Positions 19,301 through 26,511 of a stretch of DNA of 64,000 nt are shown in pieces; positions within the stretch are counted from its first letter, which is position 1, and each line of letters begins with the position of its first letter. Made by a program: the position numbers and the translations under genes. The stretch comes from Lysobacterales bacterium (lineage in GTDB: Bacteria; Pseudomonadota; Gammaproteobacteria; Xanthomonadales; SZUA-38): NCBI GenBank assembly GCA_028285525.1, contig JANQOZ010000004.1, positions 67,329-131,328 on the forward strand, in the 5' to 3' direction. The notes under the pieces are model-generated. The model saw nothing but the letters and a program-made list of their open reading frames with translations, was not told the origin of the DNA and ran no database searches.

Positions 19301-19604
19301 CGAGGTCTCGGCTGACCTACGGGGTCGTGTCAATGCAAACGGATCACAGACAACTGGTCGTTTTCTGGTCGGTTTGGACGCCCAGTCGTTGACGGAGATC
19401 AACCCAGGGTTTCTCGTGGTTGGTAGCAGCGAACAGCAGGTTGGCACTGCAGCGACCGGCCTGACCTGCAGCACCACCTACCTAGCTCGCCTGGCCGCCG
19501 AGAACGCCGGTGGTCAAAGCATTAGCGCTACAAGCACCTTCACCACCGCGACTTGTGGTAGTACCGGTTTAGATCAAATTTTTTCAAACGGCTTCGAGCA
19601 GTAA
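10329..19604 (+). CDS. Giant secreted multidomain protein with two tandem caspase-like domains
   Basis: About 3,091 residues from ATG 10329 (GAGGAG upstream), with a signal peptide ending near ALA-24. In order: an FG-GAP-like propeller region (~60-1110) with a recurring GG..[NAT]WG motif and an inserted LamG-like domain (~260-470); a DUF11-like segment (~1110-1250); cadherin/Ig-like repeats (~1255-1440); an NHL-type propeller (~1445-2000); a clan CD caspase/C13-like domain (~2006-2258) with LYLADHG (His2098) and VYEACESG (Cys2150); a beta-sandwich; a second, degenerate caspase-like domain (~2378-2618; Tyr2476 and Asp2518 at the catalytic positions) and a second sandwich; a PPC-like domain (~2738-2868); a carboxypeptidase-regulatory-like domain; an Fn3-like segment; and the C-terminal tail IFSNGFEQ. 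It is probably a surface or secreted protein. Substrate and role are unknown. Confidence 0.85.
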   Translation: MSLGRAAMWIAAIGVLLGGGFALAEEPAPKADCNTLSACLSELGLDDPRVSIGRRARNKGLGDHERLTGNKLFPNDVSDNRDGNAGTGLALDGDLAVVSAPFLGSTLGRRFGVVFLFERNVGGAGNWGQLTTIRPFDDHPGRSRIRNQDNANAGLAVALDGTTIAISGAGVDMNDPIIADTLLRTDTGSVWVYSLIPDGDSACPTDSSFADESAYCAVEPNALLRTPDANNGTRFGDALALDGDTLAISASGLQVNINDGLVARFTFDADATDSIGSFSGTLTSGATITTDSRVGVGALDLRGVDGYVDLPSWPVGDQAGECTITFWASTESISADGFNAIVHSDDLGVGGVRVPISGSRNVGFNNSAFFGSPDVSAAIPTDNQWVHVAISFSRAENNSVIWVNGQETIRQDLPGGLLGLSEGYCGNSLPGSVGAWDSNPGGAGLTHFHDGRIDDLRFYDRRLNSHEVQGIIDSPETFIRQGAFAIHERSLGGSGAWGQRIRVVGVDIRELDLSGDRLLKLSEFGPQDVEVFERDQGGTNTWGSAASLALPPGGTSFSTSNIGQNIAISGDDIFVRGQDPSTTLWRYDASAGYAFQQTLNNCNGNFFMAADTDTLAVGDNEVCIYRRDQGGANSWGQVVQIPRPVGASGFSRVLSLSGDEILVGAPSADLPNSNSAAGRVFLYAANEGGTDNWGQVTILDRQDANVANRFGVSLAQDGNVLVVGANGDNNVVSQRGGAAYVFERSNPQSDWQFSAKLQPGNFGGDTYNLGGNFGFSVAVSGNTVLVTDLSHSPTGYVGVGIGFVYEKEFGTWNLKKILQPSPAVLALGTQETGNIGRFGFSSALKGDTIVIPMSFVQDFTSGDLGGRLFVFGRDEGGPDNWGLTADIPVPYNSGFEDFGRSVALSEDETLAIVGASLNDDGGDINTGAAYIFERDLGGSSAWGQRVRLLPVSLQSGDQFGRSVAIDSTRAVVMAPNSSAQAGQTETGKMFVFNRNSGGADAWGLEDISTPSVDLAFQNMGVSVSLAGEFIAAGAPSFGDAIFGEEGGAFLWAFDAGDAGDPWKEIAAIRASDGFVGNFFGRGIDFSDRTLTVGASTDGESALDAGAVYVLRLPDLTVNGIAGPVQADAGSTVSLTVTAANAGDGPAEGINLAVDLPSACASLSATSAAAGWAASNPAAGVLRVSRSIASLAAQANSPEPLSLDLSPTVPIPAACTPMSLEARVDNLGTSGTRDYFLTNDTATANLNVVEPINQPPVGSVPNQEFSGGVALSFNFNDFFTDPNGDAMTFAASGLPSSLTLNSTSGVVSGTTTANDFNNSPFSVTVTATDVPAGASSTPVNFSLTLTNEAPVELFPLSSYVTVVGEDLLIDITPHFADPDGQTLQYSLSGSPAYTINNFGQPGLIRGVATTTQLQQSPLTLNLTIFDGFGQQLVRQLTIQVEDQLAPQFAFERFFPALQQPWYFSDIRDVEAAPDGSIYLADAERGRVMRFSKDGLLITQWGQLGSDPGAFTFLSLKLAVGPDGLVYVISGSRLQTFGKNGEFLSEVDLVDDLIDVATDPNNQLYLLLSDGLSQRVEIRDAEQFGLIKETVPVARPPSAMTVTDAGRIYVAMRSSGSPVNNDQVVPYDPPTYAPGSPIATVDADNLSLDSSGILYAVGDADGTVRGYDAAGALQLNNDVSSVGGNVLKAIAFGQQDRSYISNGGSIFSVEANLAMRQFAWQSASSDVGRFRQPLDIGRDGSDTLYVVEASQNRVQRFSRDGDILAGWDLQQAVANPETARVYLHATTFSPTRVLISTGTALEYYDASGNMITPNPYDPGGLSQPGPIDETPTGNLVITDTGGAGTQVWVINSSGTVVQGPWTAANCNATGMTVGLNNLVYLLCEPGIAAREIQVFNQAGQAISTATINLPPGNPRGLASDDNGRLFLLNTENEIDLGFGISSSDSLVRVFRSDGVELGQLGASGYSAGRFDLGGEVAGVEISSSGDLLVAEPGNNRVQVFNPQIASRNAKAIVVAGGGDYPENFLWEATQINANNAYDKLIYQGFTEDRIQYLHPDPNLDLDGNPATVEVDGPPTLLELEQAITVWAADADNLVLYLADHGNKEVFRLNPQEIIDSGTLAAWIALLQDNVWPERAQPPVGNNGWINVVYEACESGTFQDNLAPINGVGTNKRVVITTSSSDENASFIAQGLLSFSYQFWINVFNGENARDAFELASATISDAYPQQSPLLSLVDGGNLVNDLDSYFNDGGANAAFAGRFIGNGTTNRFLGPEILSPSATLLSGSEGLLEVQNVMSDNDVSRVWAVIEPPGYRVRDSENPILELPTIDLEMDCGVSVDYCATFSGFTTVGDYRIQFLAQDIFGTVSRLAGAQVTLTVGNPLRNKAALFIAGGQDERGQARLTNGDFAYQALLRQDFVNDLDPDATGVGTAEDEVRYFTQGQFVGADIGVPGTPELDNLVTSGFADGNTQHLAIVIMADYDDSAGGLVFDGGDVITVADLQSFLATVEGEIQGRIAVILEGDGTGAVIPQLAENSARRLLLSSTSPNETAKLLGAGGVSFSKFFWNAIRDGFSLGTSFQLAASAIAQGVGVQTPMLDDNGNGISNDPNDQLVARNFFLGPGLARAGNGPLVGRLPPDVVISGENVTSASILAENVTSLSDAAISVMGSVSVPGTQLQVGEFMLTSVNGSQKGQQVINLGDFRGTFDGFVAAGDYDVAVFAVDDKGNPSTPQRTRVRKTAGGDIFEIDNTPGASTPLIRDAAPQRHTLHLVDDEDWLVFYLSDSAVRVLDLSFSELDPGLRLQLELYDDTRLTNDQATPILSQTIDPSIAGTDVSLADTLPSGRYFLRLSRQSFNPQPDSDPSPGYRIGLSSPFGALGGLLRGKVVDANTGAAIGLARVAAVTSDGAFCGAPSCEAGVVPSCDRASCGDPGGFVLFLNQGSYDVAVSVPGYEDAIVSALQVEPGGTTFVVPGPIALTPEATVAAPEVVLDSAVAPGEVSADLRGRVNANGSQTTGRFLVGLDAQSLTEINPGFLVVGSSEQQVGTAATGLTCSTTYLARLAAENAGGQSISATSTFTTATCGSTGLDQIFSNGFEQ

Positions 19605-19648
19605 TCCAGCTTAGCTAACCGGGCGGGGTATTTGCAGCCAGAAATCGC

Positions 19649-19677
19649 AGCGCCGATATCGCCTGGATATTGGCGCT
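19649..19677. terminator. Strong hairpin after the giant gene
   Basis: AGCGCCGATATC (19649-19660) and GATATTGGCGCT (19666-19677) form a 12-bp stem (one G-T wobble) with a 5-nt loop, 45 nt after the stop of the giant gene. No T-run follows, so it may be a factor-assisted terminator or an mRNA 3'-end stabiliser. Confidence 0.5.
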
Positions 19678-19743
19678 CCCCCTGTGTAGATTTCGACACC
19701 GCAACCATTTCGCATCCTTCCGCGGGCCTAATAGCCGATAGCA

Positions 19744-20445
19744 ATGAATTACGCTGAAAACAGCCTGAAGAACGCTCGGGTGCTCATCGTCGAGGATTCC
19801 GCGGAAATCGTTGAAATTCTCGACGCATTCTTCGAAGAGGAAGGCGCTGAGAGAGAGATCGCCAGAGACGGGGCTGCGGCCATAGCGGCATTCGACCGTT
19901 TTTCACCTGATCTAGTGGTTTTGGACTTAAAGCTACCCGAGCGTGATGGGCTGTCGGTGCTTGCTGAGCTGCGAGGCAAAGGTGTGCAGACGCCCGTCAT
20001 AATTGTCAGTGCCCTCGGTGATGATATCGACAGGCTTACGGGCTTTAAGCTGGGTTGCGATGACTACGTTGTGAAACCGTTCAACCCGCTGGAGGTCATA
20101 GCGCGAGCCCATGTTTGTCTGCGGCGACAGGTTGAAGCACCATCACAGTCATCCTCCGTCATACTCGGTTCGTTGCGGATCGACTATGACGCACGCATTG
20201 TCATCTGCTCTGGGTCACCGCTCGATCTGACACCAACCGAGTTTCATATGCTCGCCGTTCTGGCCAGGCGCGCAGGTCGACTGGTCAGTCGGGGGCAGTT
20301 GGTCGATGCAGCGCTTGACGAAGACGTATTTGACCGGTCTGTTAATCCCCATATTTCGCGCTTGCGACAGAAGCTGCTCACCGCCGATGCCCCCGTACAA
20401 ATTTCGAGCGTGCGAGGTGAAGGGTATCGCTTGGAGCTTCAGTGA
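19744..20445 (+). CDS. OmpR/PhoB-family response regulator
   Basis: 233 residues. The receiver domain has the acidic pair Glu17/Asp18, the phospho-acceptor Asp61 (VVLDLKLPERDG) and Lys111 (DDYVVKPF). It is followed by a C-terminal winged-helix trans_reg_C domain (LTPTEFHMLAVLARRAGRLVSRGQL, FDRSVNPHISRLRQKL, SVRGEGYRL). The stop overlaps the start of the histidine kinase gene by 4 nt (ATGA), so the two are translationally coupled. The downstream TonB receptor operon starts 93 nt after the kinase gene and is a reasonable target. The signal is unknown. Confidence 0.92.
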   Translation: MNYAENSLKNARVLIVEDSAEIVEILDAFFEEEGAEREIARDGAAAIAAFDRFSPDLVVLDLKLPERDGLSVLAELRGKGVQTPVIIVSALGDDIDRLTGFKLGCDDYVVKPFNPLEVIARAHVCLRRQVEAPSQSSSVILGSLRIDYDARIVICSGSPLDLTPTEFHMLAVLARRAGRLVSRGQLVDAALDEDVFDRSVNPHISRLRQKLLTADAPVQISSVRGEGYRLELQ

Positions 20446-21605
20446 TGCGATGGGTCCGCCCCCCCTACTCGTTGGCAGCCCAGGTTGCTCTTCTGGTTGT
20501 CGTTGTTGCGATTGTGGCGTCCGTTGCAGCGGCAAATCTTCCCAACTATTTTTATGACCTGCGCGATCACCTGTTTCTACTGACTCTGGAACCTGCGGAC
20601 CGAACCGCGCTTCAGGCCACCCGTAGCGAATTTGGAGGTTGCTCCAGAGAGTTTTTTGCTCTGCGTAACAGTTTGGGGTTCGATGGCTGGCGGTTTCAAT
20701 CCGAATACGCCCTCGCGTTTGTGGCGACCGTCACAGCGATCATCATGGGTTGGATCTCCGTCAGGCTTGCTCGGCGGGTCACCCTGCCGATTCGTAACTT
20801 GGCTGAGCACGTGCGCGCAGTTGCCGGCGGCCTCAGGACCCAGCCACCCAGCATGCCGCCAGGGGCATCGACGGAACTTCTTGCACTTCGGCAAGACATC
20901 TCGAGCATGACGATAGCGCTGGCCGCAGCCGACCAGGATTTGCGTCTGCGGTCCGCAGCTATCGCGCACGACATTCGGACACCGCTAGCGATTATCCGCG
21001 GCCGTTTGGTTGGCTTGCAGGAAGGTGTATTCGACCTTGACGAGGAATTCCTGGTCGGACTGTTTCAGCAGGTATCTCTACTCGATGACTTGGTGTCGGA
21101 TATCAATGCGCTGACCGACGCTGGTCATGCCGCCTCAGGGCAACGAGAACGGGTAGACCTGGTGCCCTTGATCCGCGAAACGGGAGTCGCTCAGCAAACG
21201 GAGATTGAATCGCTTGGCGGCAAATTACACCTGACGCTGCCCAGTACCGCCATAGAGGTCATGGCCGATCCGCTGAGGCTCAGGCGTGCGCTGGTAAACA
21301 TTCTCCACAACGCCTCTCGCTATGCCGCTGGATCGAACGTTGAGATCAAGTTGACGGCGAACAAAAACCAGGCCGTGGTTGTTGTCGCCGATGATGGGCC
21401 CGGGTGGCCTCCAGGCGACCTTGCAGGTCTGCTTGAGCCCTTCGCTCGAGGAGAAGCGTCCCGATCACGAGAGAGCGGCGGCACTGGCCTGGGGCTTGCC
21501 ATCGTCGAAGCGATCGTAAGAGCCTATGACGGCGACGTCAGGTTGTTTCACGCATCAGATGGCGGTGCTGGCGTGGAGTTGTGCCTGCCTTTAGCCTCCA
21601 GCTGA
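20442..21605 (+). CDS. Sensor histidine kinase (HisKA-HATPase)
   Basis: 387 residues. Transmembrane helices lie at about 11-32 and 89-107 and enclose a short ~55-residue periplasmic loop. A HAMP-like segment (RRVTLPIRNLAEHVRAVAGG) and the H-box AIAHDIRTPLAIIRGRL (His176) follow. The ATPase domain has N-box NILHNASRYA, G1 DDGPGWPP and G2 GGTGLGLAIV. It is the cognate kinase of the response regulator with which it overlaps. The small sensor loop contains one Cys (GGCSREFF) and suggests direct sensing of a small ligand or a membrane state, which is inference. Confidence 0.92.
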   Translation: MMRWVRPPYSLAAQVALLVVVVAIVASVAAANLPNYFYDLRDHLFLLTLEPADRTALQATRSEFGGCSREFFALRNSLGFDGWRFQSEYALAFVATVTAIIMGWISVRLARRVTLPIRNLAEHVRAVAGGLRTQPPSMPPGASTELLALRQDISSMTIALAAADQDLRLRSAAIAHDIRTPLAIIRGRLVGLQEGVFDLDEEFLVGLFQQVSLLDDLVSDINALTDAGHAASGQRERVDLVPLIRETGVAQQTEIESLGGKLHLTLPSTAIEVMADPLRLRRALVNILHNASRYAAGSNVEIKLTANKNQAVVVVADDGPGWPPGDLAGLLEPFARGEASRSRESGGTGLGLAIVEAIVRAYDGDVRLFHASDGGAGVELCLPLASS

Positions 21606-21697
21606 CGCATCGCATCCAAACCGCAACTTTCTCGCGTCTGAAGCGCAACAGGTCCCGCGTACCTTGATCTCTGGATTTACATGAACCGGAGATCTCC

Positions 21698-23782
21698 ATG
21701 CCACCGCAGTTTCCAAGGCTTTTCCTGGCCGCGCTCTGGCTGACACTGCTTTTCGCTTCCCTGTCTATCCGGGCTGATGAAACTTCCATCGTCGAGTCGC
21801 CGACCAGCGTACAAGGTGGTGTGCAGTTCTTCGAGCGACAATTTTTCGATCGCTTTGCCCCTCAGACCGCGCTGGATATTGCGGAGCGAGTGCCTGGTTT
21901 TGCGATTGATTTTGGTCAGGACCTCCGGGGATTCGGACAGGGCGGCGGAAACGTACTGATTAACGGAGAACGTCCTTCCTCAAAAAGCGTTGGATTACAG
22001 GAGGTGCTCGAGAGAATTCCGGCTGACCAGGTGTCCGGCGTACGGATTCTCCAGGGTGCCCAGGTAACCGCCCAGACGGCGGGTCAGGCGATAGTTCTCG
22101 ATGTCCTGGTCGAGAAGGGACAGCTGTCCGGAACCTGGCGGTCCACGTCTTTTTACAACACCGAGCGTCGCAGCCTCGACCCGACGGGCGAGTTGTCGCT
22201 TTCCAGCACCATCGGCGATTGGGGCCTGCTGACCAAAGTGACGGCGTTCTCACAGCGCCTCACCAACCCGGGGCAGCGCATTGATACCAACGCGGTCGGT
22301 GATACGGTCCGGCTGCAGACCGAGCAGTCGCCGTTCACCAACCGCTACTTCAGCCTTTCCTCAGAAGCGGTGACGCAGGCCGGTGAAGGAGAGCTCACGT
22401 TGGCAGGAAAAGTGAGCTATTCAAAGATGGATCGCGATACCACAAGGCTGACGTTTCAGGATCTGGCAACCGAGCAACCCGACCTCCAAACCAATTTCTC
22501 CTCGATCAGGCGCGCGTTGAACGCAGAGTTTTCGGTTCGTTATGCAAACGAAGCGACGAAGGGCTGGCAAACACGTCATCTCGGCCTGCTTTCCGTTGGA
22601 GACAGCAGCAGCACTGCGCGGTCTAGGCTCATCTCCATTCCAGAGGTTTTCCTCGATGCAACGACCAGCGCCTCCGAGGGGCAGTCGCAGGAACTCATTA
22701 CTCGCTCGACGTTCGGCCTGCAGTCGGATCGAAGCTGGACGCCCACCTTTGGTCTGGGGGTCGCCTATAACCGGCTGGTCAACCGCTTTGCACTTCAGCG
22801 AGAAGATGCAGAGGGCAATGGGCTGGCTGTCGCTGTCCCCGCGGCCGATCTTTCTACCGACGAGCTTCGTGCTGAGGTATTTGCCAACATCCTTTGGCGA
22901 CCTTCTGCGCAATGGATTTTCGATGCGGGAATTGCCATCGAGGAATCACGGATTGCGGTGTCGGGTGACGCCCAAAATCAACAACAGCTCCTGTTTGCCA
23001 AACCGCATGCAACCGTAACCTTCGCACCGGCAGAAAGTTTCCAGCTGCGAGGGGAGCTTCGAAGGCAGGTGGGGCAGCTCGCGTTTACCGACTTTGTTGC
23101 TTCAGCACAGCTCACAGAAGATCGCGTCTTCGCGGGAAACCCGGAGTTGCGGCAGGAAACATCCAACATCGCCTCTTTGACGTTTGACTGGCGCTCAGGG
23201 TCTGGACGTGCGCTGAATCTTACGGCCTTTCACGAGTGGCGCCAGGACGTTCTCGAGCAGCTGTTGCTGCCCTCTGGCTCACCAGGACTCGGGAACGCTG
23301 GTGACGGGGAAGTTTGGGGGGTGCGCGGCAGCGGTAGTTTGCCTCTTTCGCCGTTCATCAAGGGCGGCCTGCTCGAAACCAGTTTCCTCTGGCAAGACTC
23401 GTCTTTCGTCGATCCATTGACGGGCATTGAGCGCCCGCTGAACGGGATCACTTCACCAAGACTGGAAATTGAGTTTCGACAAGATCTTGTCGGCGCTCGC
23501 TTTGCCTGGGGGGTCGGTGTCAAACACGAAGGTGAGAATGAGAGCTTTTTTGTCAGCGAGCGCTCGCAAAACGACAACGGTCTTGGTGCATTTGCGTTTC
23601 TCGAAACTACCCGATTCTGGGGCAGCAAACTCAACCTCAGGTGGTGGTTTGTCGGTGACCGGGAGCTGACGCGTCGCAGAACATTTTTTGAGCCCAACCG
23701 GTCGGGTCCGCCGATCGGCAGCCAGTCAGTGAGCCGAACGATTCCCAGCTTTCTTGCTTTTACGATCGAGAAACAATTTTAG
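21698..23782 (+). CDS. TonB-dependent receptor-like outer-membrane protein
   Basis: 694 residues with a signal peptide (MPPQFPRLFLAALWLTLLFASLSIRA). A plug-like domain covers about 50-150 (PQTALDIAERVPGFAIDFGQ, NVLINGERPSSKS, ERIPADQVSGVRIL), and a beta-barrel-like remainder ends in an aromatic C-terminus (FLAFTIEKQF). It is short for the family but has the plug hallmarks. GGAGA precedes ATG 21698. It heads an operon with a metallo-beta-lactamase-fold protein, a cytochrome c' and a cytochrome b561, directly downstream of a two-component system. A role in uptake of a substrate or metal chelate, coupled to periplasmic redox chemistry, is inferred. Confidence 0.82.
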   Translation: MPPQFPRLFLAALWLTLLFASLSIRADETSIVESPTSVQGGVQFFERQFFDRFAPQTALDIAERVPGFAIDFGQDLRGFGQGGGNVLINGERPSSKSVGLQEVLERIPADQVSGVRILQGAQVTAQTAGQAIVLDVLVEKGQLSGTWRSTSFYNTERRSLDPTGELSLSSTIGDWGLLTKVTAFSQRLTNPGQRIDTNAVGDTVRLQTEQSPFTNRYFSLSSEAVTQAGEGELTLAGKVSYSKMDRDTTRLTFQDLATEQPDLQTNFSSIRRALNAEFSVRYANEATKGWQTRHLGLLSVGDSSSTARSRLISIPEVFLDATTSASEGQSQELITRSTFGLQSDRSWTPTFGLGVAYNRLVNRFALQREDAEGNGLAVAVPAADLSTDELRAEVFANILWRPSAQWIFDAGIAIEESRIAVSGDAQNQQQLLFAKPHATVTFAPAESFQLRGELRRQVGQLAFTDFVASAQLTEDRVFAGNPELRQETSNIASLTFDWRSGSGRALNLTAFHEWRQDVLEQLLLPSGSPGLGNAGDGEVWGVRGSGSLPLSPFIKGGLLETSFLWQDSSFVDPLTGIERPLNGITSPRLEIEFRQDLVGARFAWGVGVKHEGENESFFVSERSQNDNGLGAFAFLETTRFWGSKLNLRWWFVGDRELTRRRTFFEPNRSGPPIGSQSVSRTIPSFLAFTIEKQF

Positions 23783-23825
23783 CAACCCATCGCCTGACCA
23801 CGACGACCAAAACCAGAGGAGTCAC

Positions 23826-25277
23826 ATGAAACACTTGGTAAACACGCTCGTTTTCTTTGCGCTGTCGATATGCCTGTGGGTGCCCGATAGCCAAGCTGAG
23901 GACTCCGCGGGTCGCGAAGTGCTCGAAACCATGATTGAAGCCTACGGTGGCGACACCCTGAAGTCTTTGCCGGGTCTCAGAGTGTACGAAGACCTGGCCA
24001 ACATCCCGCTTGGCCAGGGCTATACCCCCGATTTTGATGAGATCGGTCTGCTGCGGAGGGATGTGAGGCTTGATTTCACCAAAGGGCGCGGCAGTGTCGA
24101 AACGCTGATTGGCGAAAGCGGCGATCGCTTTGTCAGCCGGATTGCCACCGTAAATGACTCGATCGTAGAGATGGACTATGACCTGGGTATCTACGTCCGA
24201 AACGCGGCACCCAGCTATATCGCCGCATTCGGTGTCTCCATTCGCCTCAGCGATACGCTGCTGGTTCACCGGTTTGCTACCGACCCGGTAAGCCGGGCGA
24301 CTCACGTCGGAGAGGAGGTCTATCTGGGTCGGCCAATAGTTCTGTTCGATCTCGAGCTGGATGGTCTTCCGCCCATGCGTCTGCACGTCGACAAAGAAGC
24401 AGGCTGGGTCCGAAAAGTTACGCGATCGTCACCGGTAGGACGACTGGCGTACGTGTTTTCAGAATTTGCCCGGCAGGAAGGCATTGGCTTTGCGCGTGAG
24501 ATGGCGTTTTACGCGGGCGACCGCCTGCGAGCATTTACCCGTGATCGGAAGGTTACCCCCGGAGTTATCGACCCGACGATATTCTCGATCGACGAGGGGC
24601 TCGCGGAGTCAAAAGGTTTGGTCGACATGTCCAGCATGACGGCCGATCGCGTTGCCGAAAATGTCTACCTGATTGGACGAGGCGGGACCTATGGCGCCTT
24701 CTACGATGCAGGCGACCATGCGATTGCGGTCAATCTCGCACCAGGCCTGGGTGATCGTTTCGAGGCCTACAGAAAGGTATCGGGCAAAGATCACTCGCTG
24801 CGTTATCTCATCATGACCCACCATCACGGTGACCGGTTAGCCGGTGCGGTCGAAGCCTTTGACCTGGGCGTAATCTTTGTCGCTCCCAAGGCGGCGGTGA
24901 ACTCGCTGCGCGAGACTTTGGTGGAGCCTTTACCCGACGAGCGGCTTGTGGTCTTGGATGACAGACACGAGCTGGGGCCTCTCGAAATCCACGTGGTGCC
25001 TTCGGTTCATTCTTTGGCGAATGCTTTGGTGTTCCATCGAGCATCACAAACTCTGTTTTCTGCAGATCATTTCACCGTTCGGCATCAGGGTGAACTGCTT
25101 GCCGCAGATCAGAGTGGAGTTGAACTGGCGTCGATCGTTGACGGGCTGAAACTCGACGTGACCCGCCACCTATCAAGCCACAGTCCACGCACGGCCACCT
25201 CTGTGGAATTTCGCAGAGCCGTGGCGGCCTACAAACCGACTCTTTGTCCGGGTAACCGCCCGATTTGTCAGGACTGA
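23826..25277 (+). CDS. Exported metallo-beta-lactamase-fold protein with N-terminal LolA-like region
   Basis: 483 residues with a signal peptide (cleavage after SQA). Residues ~28-260 look like an outer-membrane-lipoprotein-carrier-like beta domain (EVLETMIEAYGG, LRLSDTLLVHRF-type strands). Residues ~270-480 are a metallo-beta-lactamase domain with THHHGDR (332-337), then VPSVHSLANA, LFSADHFT and a final LSSHSPR. The usual last His of the HxHxDH motif is Arg337 here, so one zinc site is probably altered. ATG 23826 has AGAGGAG upstream; a longer frame overlaps the receptor gene. It lies second in the TonB receptor operon. The substrate is unknown. Confidence 0.78.
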   Translation: MKHLVNTLVFFALSICLWVPDSQAEDSAGREVLETMIEAYGGDTLKSLPGLRVYEDLANIPLGQGYTPDFDEIGLLRRDVRLDFTKGRGSVETLIGESGDRFVSRIATVNDSIVEMDYDLGIYVRNAAPSYIAAFGVSIRLSDTLLVHRFATDPVSRATHVGEEVYLGRPIVLFDLELDGLPPMRLHVDKEAGWVRKVTRSSPVGRLAYVFSEFARQEGIGFAREMAFYAGDRLRAFTRDRKVTPGVIDPTIFSIDEGLAESKGLVDMSSMTADRVAENVYLIGRGGTYGAFYDAGDHAIAVNLAPGLGDRFEAYRKVSGKDHSLRYLIMTHHHGDRLAGAVEAFDLGVIFVAPKAAVNSLRETLVEPLPDERLVVLDDRHELGPLEIHVVPSVHSLANALVFHRASQTLFSADHFTVRHQGELLAADQSGVELASIVDGLKLDVTRHLSSHSPRTATSVEFRRAVAAYKPTLCPGNRPICQD

Positions 25278-25296
25278 ATCAAATAGGAGAACCACT

Positions 25297-25779
25297 ATGA
25301 GAAACCAATACACCTATGACCAGAAAGCCATGTCCTTCGTGCTCCTGATTGCAGCCCTCCTGGGCAGCCCCGGAGTAACCGCGCAAAGCGTAGATGAGGC
25401 TCGCCAGGCCGCGCAAACGCGACAATCGGTGCTGAAGCTGATGGGTTGGAACATGGGGCCCTTGGGCGCCATGGCCAGAGGTCGAATTCCCTTCGATGCC
25501 GGGCGGGTAGCCACCAACGCCGGCCGCATGGTGGCGTTGGCCGAGATGCTGCCCGAGTCGTTCGGGGTCGACACGCGTAATACTGCGATCCGGACCGACG
25601 CGCTGGATCTGATTTGGGAGCAGGAAAGCGAATTTGCCGATAAGGCACGCAACACTCTGCTGGCCGCGCAGGCGCTTAATGCAGTGGCGGCCGGCGGGAA
25701 CGAGTCTGAGATTCGGCGTGCTATCGGTAAACTCGGGCAAAGCTGCGGTGACTGCCACGATCGCTTTAAGTCAGACTGA
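25297..25779 (+). CDS. Cytochrome c' (class II c-type cytochrome)
   Basis: 160 residues with a signal peptide (cleavage after VTA). The mature part is a helical bundle with a C-terminal heme site CGDCH (150-154), the hallmark of class II cytochromes c (cytochrome c'/c556), and an N-terminal RQSVLKLMGWNMGPLGAMA helix that would supply the distal axial position. It is periplasmic and involved in electron transfer or NO/O2 binding. The stop overlaps the b561 start by one base (TGATG), giving tight translational coupling and a likely redox pair. Confidence 0.9.
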   Translation: MRNQYTYDQKAMSFVLLIAALLGSPGVTAQSVDEARQAAQTRQSVLKLMGWNMGPLGAMARGRIPFDAGRVATNAGRMVALAEMLPESFGVDTRNTAIRTDALDLIWEQESEFADKARNTLLAAQALNAVAAGGNESEIRRAIGKLGQSCGDCHDRFKSD

Positions 25780-26471
25780 TGCGAGGTTCGCGCAAGGGTC
25801 GGCTGGTATGGGACCTGCCGCTGCGTCTTTGGCATTGGCTGTTTGCCTGTGTAACGACTGCTGCCTGGCTGTCGGGGCAATTTGGCGGTTTTGACTTACG
25901 ACAGTTTCATTTCCTTGCCGGCTATTGGGTACTCGGGTTGGTCATCTTCCGGTGTCTTTGGGGTGTATACGGAACGCGTCACTCCAGGTTCGTCAACTTT
26001 GTGCGCGGTCCTGGAGCTACGCTCAAACACCTGGCGTCGTTGTCGAACAGGATGTCGCAACCCAATGTGGGGCACAGTCCACTCGCGGCGCTTGCGGCCT
26101 TAATGATGCTGACAGTCGTCGCGGCTCAAGCTTTTTCGGGCTTGTTTATCTCGGACGACATCTTTTACGAAGGCCCGTGGCACCTCGTCGCGCCCGAGTA
26201 TCTGACCCAGCAGATGAACACGCTTCATCACTGGGCTCCTACGGTCTTGCTGATTCTGGTAGGGCTGCACCTGACGGCAATGCTTTTCTACACCGCGTGG
26301 AAACGTCACACGCTTATCATGCCTATGATCCACGGCAGAAAACCGGCCGAGCAGGTAGACAAAGAGCAGGAGATTGAGCGGTCCGGCATGCTTGCAGCGT
26401 TGCTGACCGCTGCTGGCACCGGGTGTTTTGTATGGTGGCTGGTGGCGAGGGCGCCAGTTTCCCTGTTTTGA
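25779..26471 (+). CDS. Cytochrome b561 family membrane protein
   Basis: 230 residues with four to five hydrophobic segments and the His pattern of bacterial di-heme b561 proteins: WDLPLRLWHWLFACVTTAAW, QFHFLAGYWVLGLVIFRCLWG and TLHHWAPTVLLILVGLHLTAML. These enzymes move electrons between the quinol pool and a soluble partner; here the partner is very likely the cytochrome c' encoded immediately upstream. It is the last gene of the receptor/MBL/cytochrome operon. The C-terminal helix (MLAALLTAAGTGCFVWWLVA) is an extra membrane segment. Confidence 0.88.
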   Translation: MRGSRKGRLVWDLPLRLWHWLFACVTTAAWLSGQFGGFDLRQFHFLAGYWVLGLVIFRCLWGVYGTRHSRFVNFVRGPGATLKHLASLSNRMSQPNVGHSPLAALAALMMLTVVAAQAFSGLFISDDIFYEGPWHLVAPEYLTQQMNTLHHWAPTVLLILVGLHLTAMLFYTAWKRHTLIMPMIHGRKPAEQVDKEQEIERSGMLAALLTAAGTGCFVWWLVARAPVSLF

Positions 26472-26511
26472 GGCGTTCTCTTCCTGGCAGAGATGATCAG
26501 CGACTCAATTT

